Part shown: in pieces, positions 1 to 7,773 of the stretch
Numbering within the stretch: position 1 is the first letter of the stretch
Layout: each line of letters begins with the position of its first letter
Assembly: GCA_027620815.1 (NCBI GenBank)
Contig: JAQCDH010000018.1
Location: 1-11,542, forward strand
From: Bacillota bacterium
Lineage (GTDB): Bacteria > Bacillota_I > Bacilli_A > Acholeplasmatales > Acholeplasmataceae
Length of the DNA stretch: 11,542 bases
Direction: 5' to 3'
Program-made: the position numbers and the translations under genes
Notes under the pieces: model-generated
Told to the model about the DNA's origin: nothing
The model's database searches: none
The model's input: the letters and a program-made list of their open reading frames with translations, nothing else

Positions 1-635
1 TTTATAAAACCATGGAAGATGCTCAACCCAACTATATTGATCATCTATTTATTGGAAATCATGATATTGACCGTCCAGCGACGCGCATCCCTAATATCGA
101 TGCAAGAAAACAAACCGTCAAAGCAATGTATACATTACCTGGTAATATTTATGTATATTATGGTGATGAGCTTGATTTATTAGGAAGACGTCAAGAAGGT
201 GTGAATGTTCCTGGTTATGGCACGGCGTATGATGAATATAGACGAACTGCGTTTTTATGGGATGATGAAAGAGAAACGTCATGGTTTCCAGATACTCAAA
301 ACGCATCAACACCAAATGTAACAGAAGCCATCGGCTATATTGACAGCATGTATCAAGTATATCGCACTTTTATGAATTTAAGACTTCAGTATCCAGCTCT
401 CATGTTTGGTGATTTTACACCTTATGAAAATAATGATTATAATATCCAAGGGTTTTATCGCAGTTTTACACATGGAGAACACACCCAAAAAGTGCTTGTG
501 ATCATTAATATTTCTCAACAAGGTGCAACTTTTACACTACCATCTTTTATAGAAACCATTTATGAAGACAGTGAGTCAGAATTCACCTTAGATGCCTATG
601 GTGTAGGTATCTATCTCATTGAAGAAGGTATGTAA
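1..635 (+). CDS. GH13 alpha-amylase-family glycosidase, C-terminal part (5' end outside window)
   Basis: The reading frame is open from base 3 with no stop upstream, so this is the 3' part of a longer gene; the ATG at 12 is internal. The first visible stretch, FIGNHDIDR (His at 60-62, Asp at 63-65), is conserved region IV of GH13 enzymes and carries the transition-state-stabilising Asp. It is followed by PGNIYVYYGDEL (the usual YYG-E/D-E segment), a RRTAFLWDD stretch matching the common RTPMQW-type segment, and the LRLQYPALMFGDF segment typical of the end of the barrel. The last ~70 residues look like the beta-sandwich domain C. The nucleophile and acid/base residues lie outside the window, so subfamily, substrate and location cannot be read here. 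Family knowledge says it hydrolyses or transfers alpha-1,4-glucan bonds. It is translationally coupled to the next gene (TAATG overlap), suggesting a maltodextrin operon. Confidence 0.9.
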   Translation, partial: YKTMEDAQPNYIDHLFIGNHDIDRPATRIPNIDARKQTVKAMYTLPGNIYVYYGDELDLLGRRQEGVNVPGYGTAYDEYRRTAFLWDDERETSWFPDTQNASTPNVTEAIGYIDSMYQVYRTFMNLRLQYPALMFGDFTPYENNDYNIQGFYRSFTHGEHTQKVLVIINISQQGATFTLPSFIETIYEDSESEFTLDAYGVGIYLIEEGM

Positions 636-1429
636 TGTTTATTATCCAGTACTTTAAAAACGGATTTTCTTATGAACATGTCTTTAAAAGACTCATTCCA
701 ATCAACTTTAAAGTCGTTTTATACTTTATTATTTTGACGTTTTTAAGTGCTTTTCCTCTGAACTATCAAATCATTCGAGAAGAAGGATTTCGATTAGATT
801 TTATTGCTGAAAGTTTTAATACCTCTATTCCTGATGTTGCAATCGATTGTGAAATTTCCTTTGCAGGGATAAATTGTCAGGAAGATGTGACATTCAATCA
901 TCAAAATGTCACGTATTATATTGAAACCTATGATGAAAGTAAAGCTTATGAAGAACGTTCTATCATCTTATCTAATGATCGCATTTATTATCTACAAGGT
1001 CAGAATATCTTAGAATCAAGTGGTTATCAAGGATTTTCTGATACGTTAGATATGGGTCTCCTTATCTTTAGTGATCAAGTAGAAAAAGAAGCATTATGGC
1101 AGGCTTTTGGTGAGGGTATAGAAGGATCATTTGGACCTTATATTATTTTTAATGCATTACTCACAAATACAGTGATACAGTTTGTGATTCAGTTTATCTT
1201 TATCATCTTTTTATCATTTGTACTACAACTCTTTAAATATCAGTTATCCTCTTTTATGACCTATTCAGAAAGTTTAACCTTCATTGTTTGGATGATGACA
1301 TTACCGGCTGTGCTTGCTGTAGGGATTGCACTTTTTGAACCTGTGTTCGCAAGTGTGATTTATCAGTTTTTAGTAGGGATTGTTATTATGATTGTCATGC
1401 TTAAATATGGAAGAAAATATTACCTTTGA
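635..1429 (+). CDS. malA: DUF1189-family membrane protein, MalA-like
   Basis: This 264-residue membrane protein starts at an ATG sharing one base with the preceding TAA stop (TAATG), with a GAAGG ribosome site 6 nt upstream. Visible layout: an amphipathic, basic N-terminus; one membrane helix at about residues 26-44; an external region of ~120 residues with Cys72 and Cys81; then three helices at about 170-199, 214-235 and 238-256. The short segment SFMTYSESL before the third helix and the helix arrangement fit the DUF1189 family, whose streptococcal members are annotated as maltodextrin utilisation protein MalA and sit beside malXCD. Its biochemical role is not established. The position next to a GH13 gene and close to a maltodextrin transporter supports the assignment. 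It ends in TGA, which shows that TGA is a stop codon in this organism. The symbol is by family and context, not by detailed alignment. Confidence 0.72.
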   Translation: MFIIQYFKNGFSYEHVFKRLIPINFKVVLYFIILTFLSAFPLNYQIIREEGFRLDFIAESFNTSIPDVAIDCEISFAGINCQEDVTFNHQNVTYYIETYDESKAYEERSIILSNDRIYYLQGQNILESSGYQGFSDTLDMGLLIFSDQVEKEALWQAFGEGIEGSFGPYIIFNALLTNTVIQFVIQFIFIIFLSFVLQLFKYQLSSFMTYSESLTFIVWMMTLPAVLAVGIALFEPVFASVIYQFLVGIVIMIVMLKYGRKYYL

Positions 1430-1432
1430 AAT

Positions 1433-1469
1433 AAAAAAAGACCACTTTCAATTCAAGTGGTCTTTTTTT
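1433..1469. terminator. Bidirectional intrinsic terminator between converging genes
   Basis: A perfect 15-bp inverted repeat (1433-1447 with 1455-1469) surrounds a 7-nt loop. The core is GACCACTT/AAGTGGTC, flanked by seven A on the left and seven T on the right, so either strand yields a hairpin followed by a U-run. It starts 4 bases after the TGA of the DUF1189 gene and lies 11 bases beyond the stop of the minus-strand pullulanase, so it can end both transcripts. Confidence 0.93.
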
Positions 1470-1479
1470 ATAATTTTAA

Positions 1480-4329
1480 TTATGCATCCTGTGATGGTTG
1501 TTTTCTTTTTAATAATACTACGGCACCAATCGATACAGCTGATACAAGTCCAACACCTAAGCCAATCCATAAGATAAGATTATTATCTGATGAACCTGGA
1601 AGGATTTCATATTGTGGTGCTTCAAGAATTTCTGTTGTTAAGATCATTGTTGTTCTTGCTGGAACAAACGCAGTCCCACTTATTACTTCAAGTCCATTGA
1701 TTGGATCACTATCGCCAGTAAATGTTAAGACATGATACTCTTTATTTTGCGGCAGTGTGACTTGTGTTAATCCAACATTTGGATTGAATCCACTATGAAT
1801 CACAATCACTTCAGGTTCACTATCATCCATCCCAACAATACGGTATGCAATCGCACTATATGCTTGGTTGGTATCTAAAAATTGTAATCTGCTATTAATG
1901 AGTTGAGGATCTGTCATTCTAAAATGTTCATAAGCATTTCTAATATAAATCAAGTTTTTATAATATTCAAACACATCATTAAATTGAGCTTTTCTATCCC
2001 AACGTAATTGATTGACACTGTCTGGAGATTCATAAGAGTTATGATCATATCCGCCTTCTTCAAGAGGTTTACTTCTCATGAATTCAGCACCAGCATGGAT
2101 AAATGGGACACCTTGAGAAGTTAATACAATGGCATTCGCTTGAATTTGCATTTGTTTTAAGATTTCAATATCACGTGTCACTGAAAACCCAGTTAAGACA
2201 AGTTTATCAAATAGTGTATTGTTGTCATGAGCTGACGCATAATTGACGATTTTTTCAGGATCTAAATGCCATCCACCAACATAATCAACATCAATATGAT
2301 CAATCCCACCAACGATCCCGTATTTTAAACCTTCAAAGTTTGCTGCTAATCCTTCACCTTGAATCCAAGCACCATCTGCAGCACTGAATACAGAACCTTT
2401 TAAAGCGTCTCTTGTGACATCGTTAAATGCAGCAATATCATTTAAGTTTCTAATATTATTTTTACCGGCTTGTTCTGAAACTGGAAGTGGAGATGTTCCA
2501 CCCATCCAAGGTTCACCGTAAATAAGGATTGTAGGGTCAATCTCATATAAGTTATCAGCAAGTGCATTCATCGTTTCAACATCATGAAGAGCCATAAGGT
2601 CAAATCGAAGTCCTGATAAATTATATTCAGTGACTAAGAATTCTGTTGAATCTACAATAAATTTACGCATCATAGAGCGTTCTGAAGCTGTTTCATTTCC
2701 AGTACCCGATCCATTTGAAAAACCACCAGACTCAGTAAAACGGTGATAGTAACCAGGAACAAGCTGATGGAAGTTAGACATCTCACTGGATCCTGTATGG
2801 TTATAAACAACATCCATGATTGCATGAATACCATAATCATGTAAACTTTGAACAACTTGTTTAAATTCAGTCACACGGGTACGTCCATCAAAAGGATTCG
2901 AAGAGAATGTCCCTTCTAATACATTAAAATGCATGGTCATGTAGCCCCAGTTAAATAAGTTATCATATAAAGGATTCGTTGCGAATTCAACTTCATCGAC
3001 ATACCCAAAATCTGCAAGTGGTAAGAAGTGAACAGCATTGACACCTAATTCTTTAATATGGTCAAGTCCAGTTGTGACAGTGACACCATTTCTATCAGTA
3101 TAGGTTGTTCCTTTTTCAGCAACACCTAAAAATTTTCCTCGATAAGATTCAGTTCCTGTCCAAGAACTATGGGTTGTTAAATCTCTTACATGAAGTTCAT
3201 AAATAATATAATCGGTATTATTTGTAACATTTTTAGGTCTAGAATTATATTCCCAACCTTCAGGATTAATCGCATCAAAATTCACAATCATGGATCTGAC
3301 TGCATTTGCTCCTGCAGAATACGCATATGGATCTGTTGTTTCTACCGTGATGCCACCATTATTGACACTAAATGTATAATACTTAAAATCATAGTCATCA
3401 GTCAGTTTGATTTCCCAAGCTCCGTTTTCAATACGTGTCATTGGATGTGTTTCATAGGGTGAGGTTTCACTTGAAGGTTGACCTTCATCATTATAGTCTG
3501 GATGACCTTGGTTAAATAAGTTTAACGTAAGTTCACTTGCAAGTGGTGCCCATACACGAATAATCGTATCATCTCCATCAAAACTGACACCTAAATCACC
3601 ATCATATGTATAAAGTGATTCAAAAGCAGGTGTGTCATATATTTTTTCTAATGAAACGGATTTCGTTGCTTTTTCATCATCAGCGAATGTTACTTCTACC
3701 ACGTAAGCTTTATCAATTGAGAAACTACCTGAAATATTAAAGGTATTTGAACTCGCTGTACCAGTTAAAAACGCTGTTTGAGAACCGTTTTCATAAACGG
3801 CGTAATTCGACACAATCCCTGTTGCAGATACTTGTATTTGATACATCGGACCTGATGGCACGAAGTTCGCTTGTAATATACGATCACGGTAATCAGGGAT
3901 ATTATTGTCTAAGTCTGTTTGAGATGTCCCAATATTGATATCTTGCTCAACAAAATAGACGTGACCACGTCCATTTTCAACATTTTCAACATCAGCAAGG
4001 TCAATAAATCGGTCACCACCAATTTCACGGTAACCATCCCAACCACCTTGTTTGATAATGATTCCAAGACGTGTTGCACCTGGATATTCTGTGGCAAGAT
4101 CAATATCATAATAAACACCATAATCGCCTTTTTTGGCTGTACTAAAGTCCCATTGTTTACCGCCTCTTCCAACAGGAAGATTTTCCCATACCCACATATT
4201 AAATCCACTATACGTATCATTATAACGATAGTAGTGAACACGCAAAGTCGTGAGTTCATCTGCTGCGTATGTTTGAACCGATAATAACGGTAATAAAAGT
4301 AGTGTTATTGCAATTAAAATTTTTTTCAT
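1480..4329 (-). CDS. pulA: Type I pullulanase, secreted and C-terminally membrane-anchored
   Basis: This extracellular debranching enzyme should cleave alpha-1,6 bonds in pullulan, amylopectin or branched dextrins. Domains in its 949 residues: signal peptide ~1-22; a CBM41/PUD-type starch-binding domain ~26-135; an Ig-like domain ~160-230; a CBM48-type domain ~238-345; a GH13 (subfamily 14-like) barrel ~373-800; a C-terminal beta domain to ~900; a membrane helix ~917-940; then a basic tail (KRK). GH13 motifs are intact: DVVYNH 506-511, LRFD with nucleophile Asp577, YGEPW with acid/base Glu606, and AHDN with Asp702. The pullulanase signature YNWGYDP appears as FNWGYMT (459-465). The tail has no LPXTG, so the helix itself is the probable anchor. 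The start has a perfect AGGAGG (4335-4340), 5 nt upstream. It is divergent from the transporter operon and shares its control region. The class assignment is secure; exact specificity is not. Confidence 0.95.
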   Translation of the reverse strand: MKKILIAITLLLLPLLSVQTYAADELTTLRVHYYRYNDTYSGFNMWVWENLPVGRGGKQWDFSTAKKGDYGVYYDIDLATEYPGATRLGIIIKQGGWDGYREIGGDRFIDLADVENVENGRGHVYFVEQDINIGTSQTDLDNNIPDYRDRILQANFVPSGPMYQIQVSATGIVSNYAVYENGSQTAFLTGTASSNTFNISGSFSIDKAYVVEVTFADDEKATKSVSLEKIYDTPAFESLYTYDGDLGVSFDGDDTIIRVWAPLASELTLNLFNQGHPDYNDEGQPSSETSPYETHPMTRIENGAWEIKLTDDYDFKYYTFSVNNGGITVETTDPYAYSAGANAVRSMIVNFDAINPEGWEYNSRPKNVTNNTDYIIYELHVRDLTTHSSWTGTESYRGKFLGVAEKGTTYTDRNGVTVTTGLDHIKELGVNAVHFLPLADFGYVDEVEFATNPLYDNLFNWGYMTMHFNVLEGTFSSNPFDGRTRVTEFKQVVQSLHDYGIHAIMDVVYNHTGSSEMSNFHQLVPGYYHRFTESGGFSNGSGTGNETASERSMMRKFIVDSTEFLVTEYNLSGLRFDLMALHDVETMNALADNLYEIDPTILIYGEPWMGGTSPLPVSEQAGKNNIRNLNDIAAFNDVTRDALKGSVFSAADGAWIQGEGLAANFEGLKYGIVGGIDHIDVDYVGGWHLDPEKIVNYASAHDNNTLFDKLVLTGFSVTRDIEILKQMQIQANAIVLTSQGVPFIHAGAEFMRSKPLEEGGYDHNSYESPDSVNQLRWDRKAQFNDVFEYYKNLIYIRNAYEHFRMTDPQLINSRLQFLDTNQAYSAIAYRIVGMDDSEPEVIVIHSGFNPNVGLTQVTLPQNKEYHVLTFTGDSDPINGLEVISGTAFVPARTTMILTTEILEAPQYEILPGSSDNNLILWIGLGVGLVSAVSIGAVVLLKRKQPSQDA

Positions 4330-4370
4330 GTATTCCTCCTACACAATGTATATTAACATGTATTTTACTA

Positions 4371-4400
4371 ATAATAAAAATTTAATGGTAGCGATTACAA
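4371..4400 (-). promoter_or_regulatory. Candidate promoter of pulA
   Basis: On the minus strand, TTGTAA (4400-4395) is followed after 18 nt by TATTAT (4376-4371). The -35 box matches 4 of 6 consensus bases and the -10 box 5 of 6. It lies ~40 bp upstream of the pulA start codon. Other AT-rich -10 options exist in this interval, including TATAAT in the 4419-4432 region without a good -35, so this is only the best-supported choice. The -35 overlaps the operator-like site at 4385-4399. Confidence 0.45.
4385..4399. promoter_or_regulatory. LacI-family / cre-like operator 1
   Basis: The sequence ATGGTAGCGATTACA matches the catabolite-responsive-element consensus WTGNAARCGNWWWCA except at one position. 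CcpA and sugar regulators of the LacI family (such as MalR) bind this type of imperfect palindrome centred on CG. It covers the candidate -35 box of pulA, so binding would be expected to repress pulA. The sequence cannot tell CcpA from MalR. Confidence 0.6.
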
Positions 4401-4401
4401 T

Positions 4402-4416
4402 ATGCAATCGGTTTCA
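4402..4416. promoter_or_regulatory. LacI-family / cre-like operator 2
   Basis: ATGCAATCGGTTTCA fits the core pattern TGNAANCGNTNNCA at every fixed position and differs from the stricter cre consensus only at the R position. Its CG centre is 17 bp from that of operator 1 and 29 bp from that of operator 3. It is the best palindrome of the three (GCAAtCGgTTtC) and lies between the two divergent promoters. Confidence 0.62.
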
Positions 4417-4430
4417 CAAATTATATAATT

Positions 4431-4445
4431 ACTAAAGCGTTTACA
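4431..4445. promoter_or_regulatory. LacI-family / cre-like operator 3, over the operon -35 box
   Basis: ACTAAAGCGTTTACA carries the AAAGCGTTTACA part of a cre-type site intact, but lacks the TG of the left arm (two mismatches). Its right end is the TTTACA that serves as the candidate -35 box of the plus-strand operon, so a bound repressor would block RNA polymerase directly. Confidence 0.5.
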
Positions 4446-4469
4446 TTTTTTTACATTTTGTGATATTAT
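4440..4469 (+). promoter_or_regulatory. Promoter of the starch-binding/maltodextrin transport operon
   Basis: TTTACA at 4440-4445 (5 of 6 to TTGACA) is separated by 18 nt from TATTAT at 4464-4469 (5 of 6 to TATAAT). The -10 is preceded by TG plus one base (4461-4463), making it an extended -10. Transcription would begin near 4476, leaving a leader of ~40 nt with AGGAGG at 4506-4511, 5 nt before the ATG of the first gene. A second TTTACA at 4450-4455 is too close to this -10 to serve. Confidence 0.7.
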
Positions 4470-4516
4470 ATAGCTATCAAATAAAAGAGAAAATCTTTTA
4501 TAAATAGGAGGAAATA

Positions 4517-6376
4517 ATGAAGAAAGGATTACTCGCTTTACTACTCGTTGCAGTATCTGCACTTACATTTGGAATTAGTGCACTTGGTGCTGGAACCGGT
4601 AATTTAGTTATCCACTTTCAAGCTTGGAGTGGAGAATATGATGATCTTGGAAACCATACATGGGCACCAGGATTAAGTCCTAGAGTACGTGATGGCGTGG
4701 ATGCATTTGGAGCTTATTGGGAATATAATGACATTCCAGTAGGAACTCAAGTGCCATTTATTGCTGTTTACTGGGCAAATGGAGCACAAGATTGGAGTAG
4801 AAAGTTAACAGATGACGTATTTATTCCAGCAAGTGCAATTCAAGAAGATAAGACAGTTCATGTTTATATTTTTGAAGGAATGCTTGGGAATGGAAATGCA
4901 AAGGTTTATGTTGCTGATCCAAATAGACACAATGTTTTAGCTGTTTATTATGATCCAGCTGGAGCATATGAAGAAGGACTTGGAATTCATGGTTGGGGTT
5001 GGACTTATGAAGATGATGCAGAAATCGGTGCTTCACAATGGGGGACACCTTCTCAACTATTTACTGTAGCTGGTCGTTCAGAATTAGACATTGATGTTTG
5101 GGGAATGATGCTATCTGCTAAAGAAACATGGGCAGGATTCCTAGTTTATGGAGGCGATGATGCAACTAAAAAGACTGGAGATTTAAAACCTGACACAGGC
5201 TTCTTTACGAATCATGGTGTAGGTACAGTTGATATTGTTTATATTGTTAACGCTGGTGATGGTGTCACAAATAATTCAAATGTATTTACAACACCTGCAG
5301 ATTTTCAAGATGAAGCATTTAGTTTTAAACTATTACCTTTTTCACCAGAAGATATGTCTGGAACATACGCAATTGATCCTAATACACTCGTTGTTAAAAC
5401 AAGTGCATCAGTGGCTTCACCTTATGCAGCAGCAACAACTGATGCTGAACGTGTTGCAGCAGAAGCATTAATTACAACTTGGTTCGAAATTAAAGAAGAT
5501 TTGGGTAATGGACAATATGGACCTGCACTTGAAATTGAACGTGTTGACTTTGGTAAAACAAATACAACACTTAATACGTTTGTTATTGCACTTGCAGAGG
5601 GTAGTGAATTAGATAATAATAAAGATTATGAAGTTTTCTTTGATACACAATTTCCACAAGATTTAGCTGTAGCAAGAGAAATTACTGTGACATTAAATGT
5701 TACCGTACCTGATAATACACCTGCAAACGCAACAATTAGTTTAGGTGCTTCATTTGGAGGTTGGAATCCAGGGGATGCAGCTTATGCAGCTACTAAACAA
5801 TCTGATGGATCATACTCAATTACATTTACAATTAGTGTGACAGCAGCGTATTCAACTCATGAATATAAATGGACACAAGGTACATGGGATATAGGTGAGA
5901 ACTTAGCTTCAGGTAACCGTTCATTTATCTTATCAAATAACATGACTTCAGTCACATTTAATGATGAGATTTTAGCTTGGGATAAAGATGCAGATGCTGC
6001 TGATACAAAATATCCAGCAACAGCAAGAACAGTATTTGTTCCAACCAATGCATCTGCTTCATTAGCACTTGATTTAGATACAGAAGCACCAGTATTAATA
6101 TTCGTATCTCCATTATCATTTGTTGGTAAAGCAGCTGATCAAAGAATCATTGAAGTTCCATGGGGACAACCATTTGATCAATCACTCTTCCCACGTTATT
6201 CTGTAACAGATAACCGTGATGGAGATATCACATCATTCGTGTTTGTACCTAAAGGTAACATGTCAGTATTAAATACAGCTGAAGAGGGTGATTACACCAT
6301 TATGTTACAAGTCGAAGATAAATGGGGTAATATCACTCAAGAAACATTTATCTTTAGAGTAGTGAAAGGCGTATAG
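4517..6376 (+). CDS. Secreted non-catalytic multi-domain starch-binding protein
   Basis: This 619-residue exported protein has no recognisable catalytic domain. Signal peptide ~1-25, probably cut after ALGA; there is no lipobox Cys and no C-terminal helix. Modules: A ~29-135 and B ~139-256 both resemble the CBM41/PUD domain of pullulanases. Module A shares with the pulA module a strand-turn-Trp pattern and an ending of the form D-x-FI-x-A-x(6)-HVY. Next is a region ~268-385 resembling pullulanase N-terminal Ig-like linkers, a CBM20/E-set-like domain ~388-490 (SLGASFGGWNPGD, then YKWTQGTWD), and an Ig-like domain ~522-616 with the DNRDGDIT and EDKWGN signatures of DUF5011. It opens the transporter operon, with malE starting 12 bp downstream. 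The inferred role is to bind starch or maltodextrin outside the cell near the transporter. How it stays at the surface is not visible; it could be released or keep its N-terminal helix. The modules are read from patterns only. Confidence 0.78.
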   Translation: MKKGLLALLLVAVSALTFGISALGAGTGNLVIHFQAWSGEYDDLGNHTWAPGLSPRVRDGVDAFGAYWEYNDIPVGTQVPFIAVYWANGAQDWSRKLTDDVFIPASAIQEDKTVHVYIFEGMLGNGNAKVYVADPNRHNVLAVYYDPAGAYEEGLGIHGWGWTYEDDAEIGASQWGTPSQLFTVAGRSELDIDVWGMMLSAKETWAGFLVYGGDDATKKTGDLKPDTGFFTNHGVGTVDIVYIVNAGDGVTNNSNVFTTPADFQDEAFSFKLLPFSPEDMSGTYAIDPNTLVVKTSASVASPYAAATTDAERVAAEALITTWFEIKEDLGNGQYGPALEIERVDFGKTNTTLNTFVIALAEGSELDNNKDYEVFFDTQFPQDLAVAREITVTLNVTVPDNTPANATISLGASFGGWNPGDAAYAATKQSDGSYSITFTISVTAAYSTHEYKWTQGTWDIGENLASGNRSFILSNNMTSVTFNDEILAWDKDADAADTKYPATARTVFVPTNASASLALDLDTEAPVLIFVSPLSFVGKAADQRIIEVPWGQPFDQSLFPRYSVTDNRDGDITSFVFVPKGNMSVLNTAEEGDYTIMLQVEDKWGNITQETFIFRVVKGV

Positions 6377-6388
6377 GGAGGTTAAATC

Positions 6389-7741
6389 ATGAAAAAAATT
6401 ATATTATTATTTATTGCTTTAGCATCCGTATTTACATTAGCGGCATGTGGTGAAACTGTTGAAAATAATGGTGAAACCATTGACTTCGGTGATATATATG
6501 TGCCTTCATCAAGCATCCGTGTTTGGATGGATGATGAAAACGGTGAATATATGGCTGCAGTGATTGAAGAATTTAATAAAGTGTATCCAAATATCGTTGT
6601 TGAATTTCAACACATGGGTTCAGTGGGTGCTCGTGAATTATTAAAAACGTTTGGTCCTTCAGGAAATGGTGCAGATATTTTCCAATTCCCTCATGACCAA
6701 CTTGCACAAGCTGTATTAGAAGATTTAGTATTACCTTTACCAAATAGCTTAAAAACCTCATTAGAAGGTCGTTCAGCTCAACTTGGTTTAGATATTGCGA
6801 CATTATCTTATGATGAAACAAACGGATCTTTTGACCCAACATCACCGAATGCTGTTGAAAGTTTATTTGCAGTACCTCTATCATTAGAATCTGTTGGTTT
6901 ATTTTACAATAAAGATTTAGTTGCTACACCTGCAACCACAATGGAAGCATTACTTGCAGCTGGTGCAACTTGGAATGCAGCATTAACTTCAGATGCGACT
7001 GATGATCCTACAAGAACAAATGCACAAGCAGGATACTTCTATTTAGGAACAACGTCACATTGGGCAGATTCATATTTCATGCAACCATTCTATAGTGCAT
7101 TCGGATTTACACCATTTGGACCAAACTTAGATGATGCAAGTGCAGTAGGATTTGTAAATACAGTTGCAGCTTTAAATTTCTTTAAAGATGAATTAAGACC
7201 GATTGTTACCAATGGTGGAGCAACGGATTCAGCAAGTGGAGCAGCAAACTTTGAGGCAGGTAACATTCCTTATGTTATTGGTGGACCATGGAACCATGAA
7301 GCGTTCTTAAAAGCTGGTATTAACTATGGTGTTGCGCCAATGCCAACAATTAATGGTCAAAACATGAGAACGTTTGCTGGTGCGATGATGACTGCTGTTT
7401 ATAAATATTCAGATAAATCAGAAGATGCAATTAAATTTGTTGAATTCTTAACAACAGACATTGCAATGGAATTAATGTATGAATATAAAACAAAACTTCC
7501 TGCATTAGAAAATGAACTGTTAGCAACGATTCCTGGCGTATCAGAAGATGAGTTGTTACTTGCAATGGCTGAACAATTAAAAACTTCAGTTCCAATGCCA
7601 ACAATTCCTCAAGTGACTTACTACTGGGGACCAGGTGAAACTATGATTAAAGATGTTTGGAATAATGATGTTGCAGCTGCTACCGCAGTCGCAACAGCAG
7701 AAGCATCTTATCGTGTGCGTTCTGGTTTAGCAAATCAATAA
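6389..7741 (+). CDS. malE: Maltodextrin-binding lipoprotein of an ABC transporter
   Basis: This 450-residue extracellular solute-binding protein belongs to family 1. A lipoprotein signal peptide ends in the lipobox LAAC, with Cys20 as the lipid-carrying residue, so the mature protein is tethered to the membrane. Family features follow: IRVWMDDE near 43-50 (the first strand), EFNKVYPNIVVEF 61-73, the ADIFQFPHDQLAQ segment 95-107, VPLSLESVGLFYNKDL 162-177, the ligand-site-type GGPW (298-301), and the C-terminal MPTIPQVTYYW 403-413, which resembles the MPNIPQM segment of MalE/MalX. These point to maltose or maltodextrin rather than a generic sugar, though ligand length cannot be read. An AGGGAGG ribosome site (6375-6381) overlaps the stop of the upstream gene, with 7 nt to the ATG. 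The malFG genes follow after 87 bp containing a hairpin, the usual arrangement for making more binding protein than permease. Confidence 0.9.
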   Translation: MKKIILLFIALASVFTLAACGETVENNGETIDFGDIYVPSSSIRVWMDDENGEYMAAVIEEFNKVYPNIVVEFQHMGSVGARELLKTFGPSGNGADIFQFPHDQLAQAVLEDLVLPLPNSLKTSLEGRSAQLGLDIATLSYDETNGSFDPTSPNAVESLFAVPLSLESVGLFYNKDLVATPATTMEALLAAGATWNAALTSDATDDPTRTNAQAGYFYLGTTSHWADSYFMQPFYSAFGFTPFGPNLDDASAVGFVNTVAALNFFKDELRPIVTNGGATDSASGAANFEAGNIPYVIGGPWNHEAFLKAGINYGVAPMPTINGQNMRTFAGAMMTAVYKYSDKSEDAIKFVEFLTTDIAMELMYEYKTKLPALENELLATIPGVSEDELLLAMAEQLKTSVPMPTIPQVTYYWGPGETMIKDVWNNDVAAATAVATAEASYRVRSGLANQ

Positions 7742-7773
7742 ATTAAAAGTTTCAAAGAAATTATTATACTAGT

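Noticed and set aside
1392..1577. Short plus-strand open frame spanning the end of the DUF1189 gene and the terminator
   Set aside because: It runs through the terminator hairpin and into the antisense of pulA, with no family resemblance.
1581..1600. LPGSS near the pullulanase C-terminus as an LPXTG sorting motif
   Set aside because: Position 4 is Ser rather than Thr and position 5 is not Gly, so the motif is not met; a plain membrane anchor is the simpler reading.
3190..4284. Plus-strand open frames opposite the pullulanase gene
   Set aside because: They lie opposite a long, well-supported enzyme gene, show low-complexity Ile/Cys-rich translations, and lack ribosome sites.
5229..5471. Short plus-strand open frame inside the starch-binding protein gene
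   Set aside because: Its translation is a Leu/Gln/His-rich out-of-frame reading of a well-supported gene.
7743..7770. A separate promoter for malFG (TTAAAA, 16 nt, TATACT)
   Set aside because: The -35 match is poor and AT-rich sequence gives such matches by chance; the genes read as one operon with malE.
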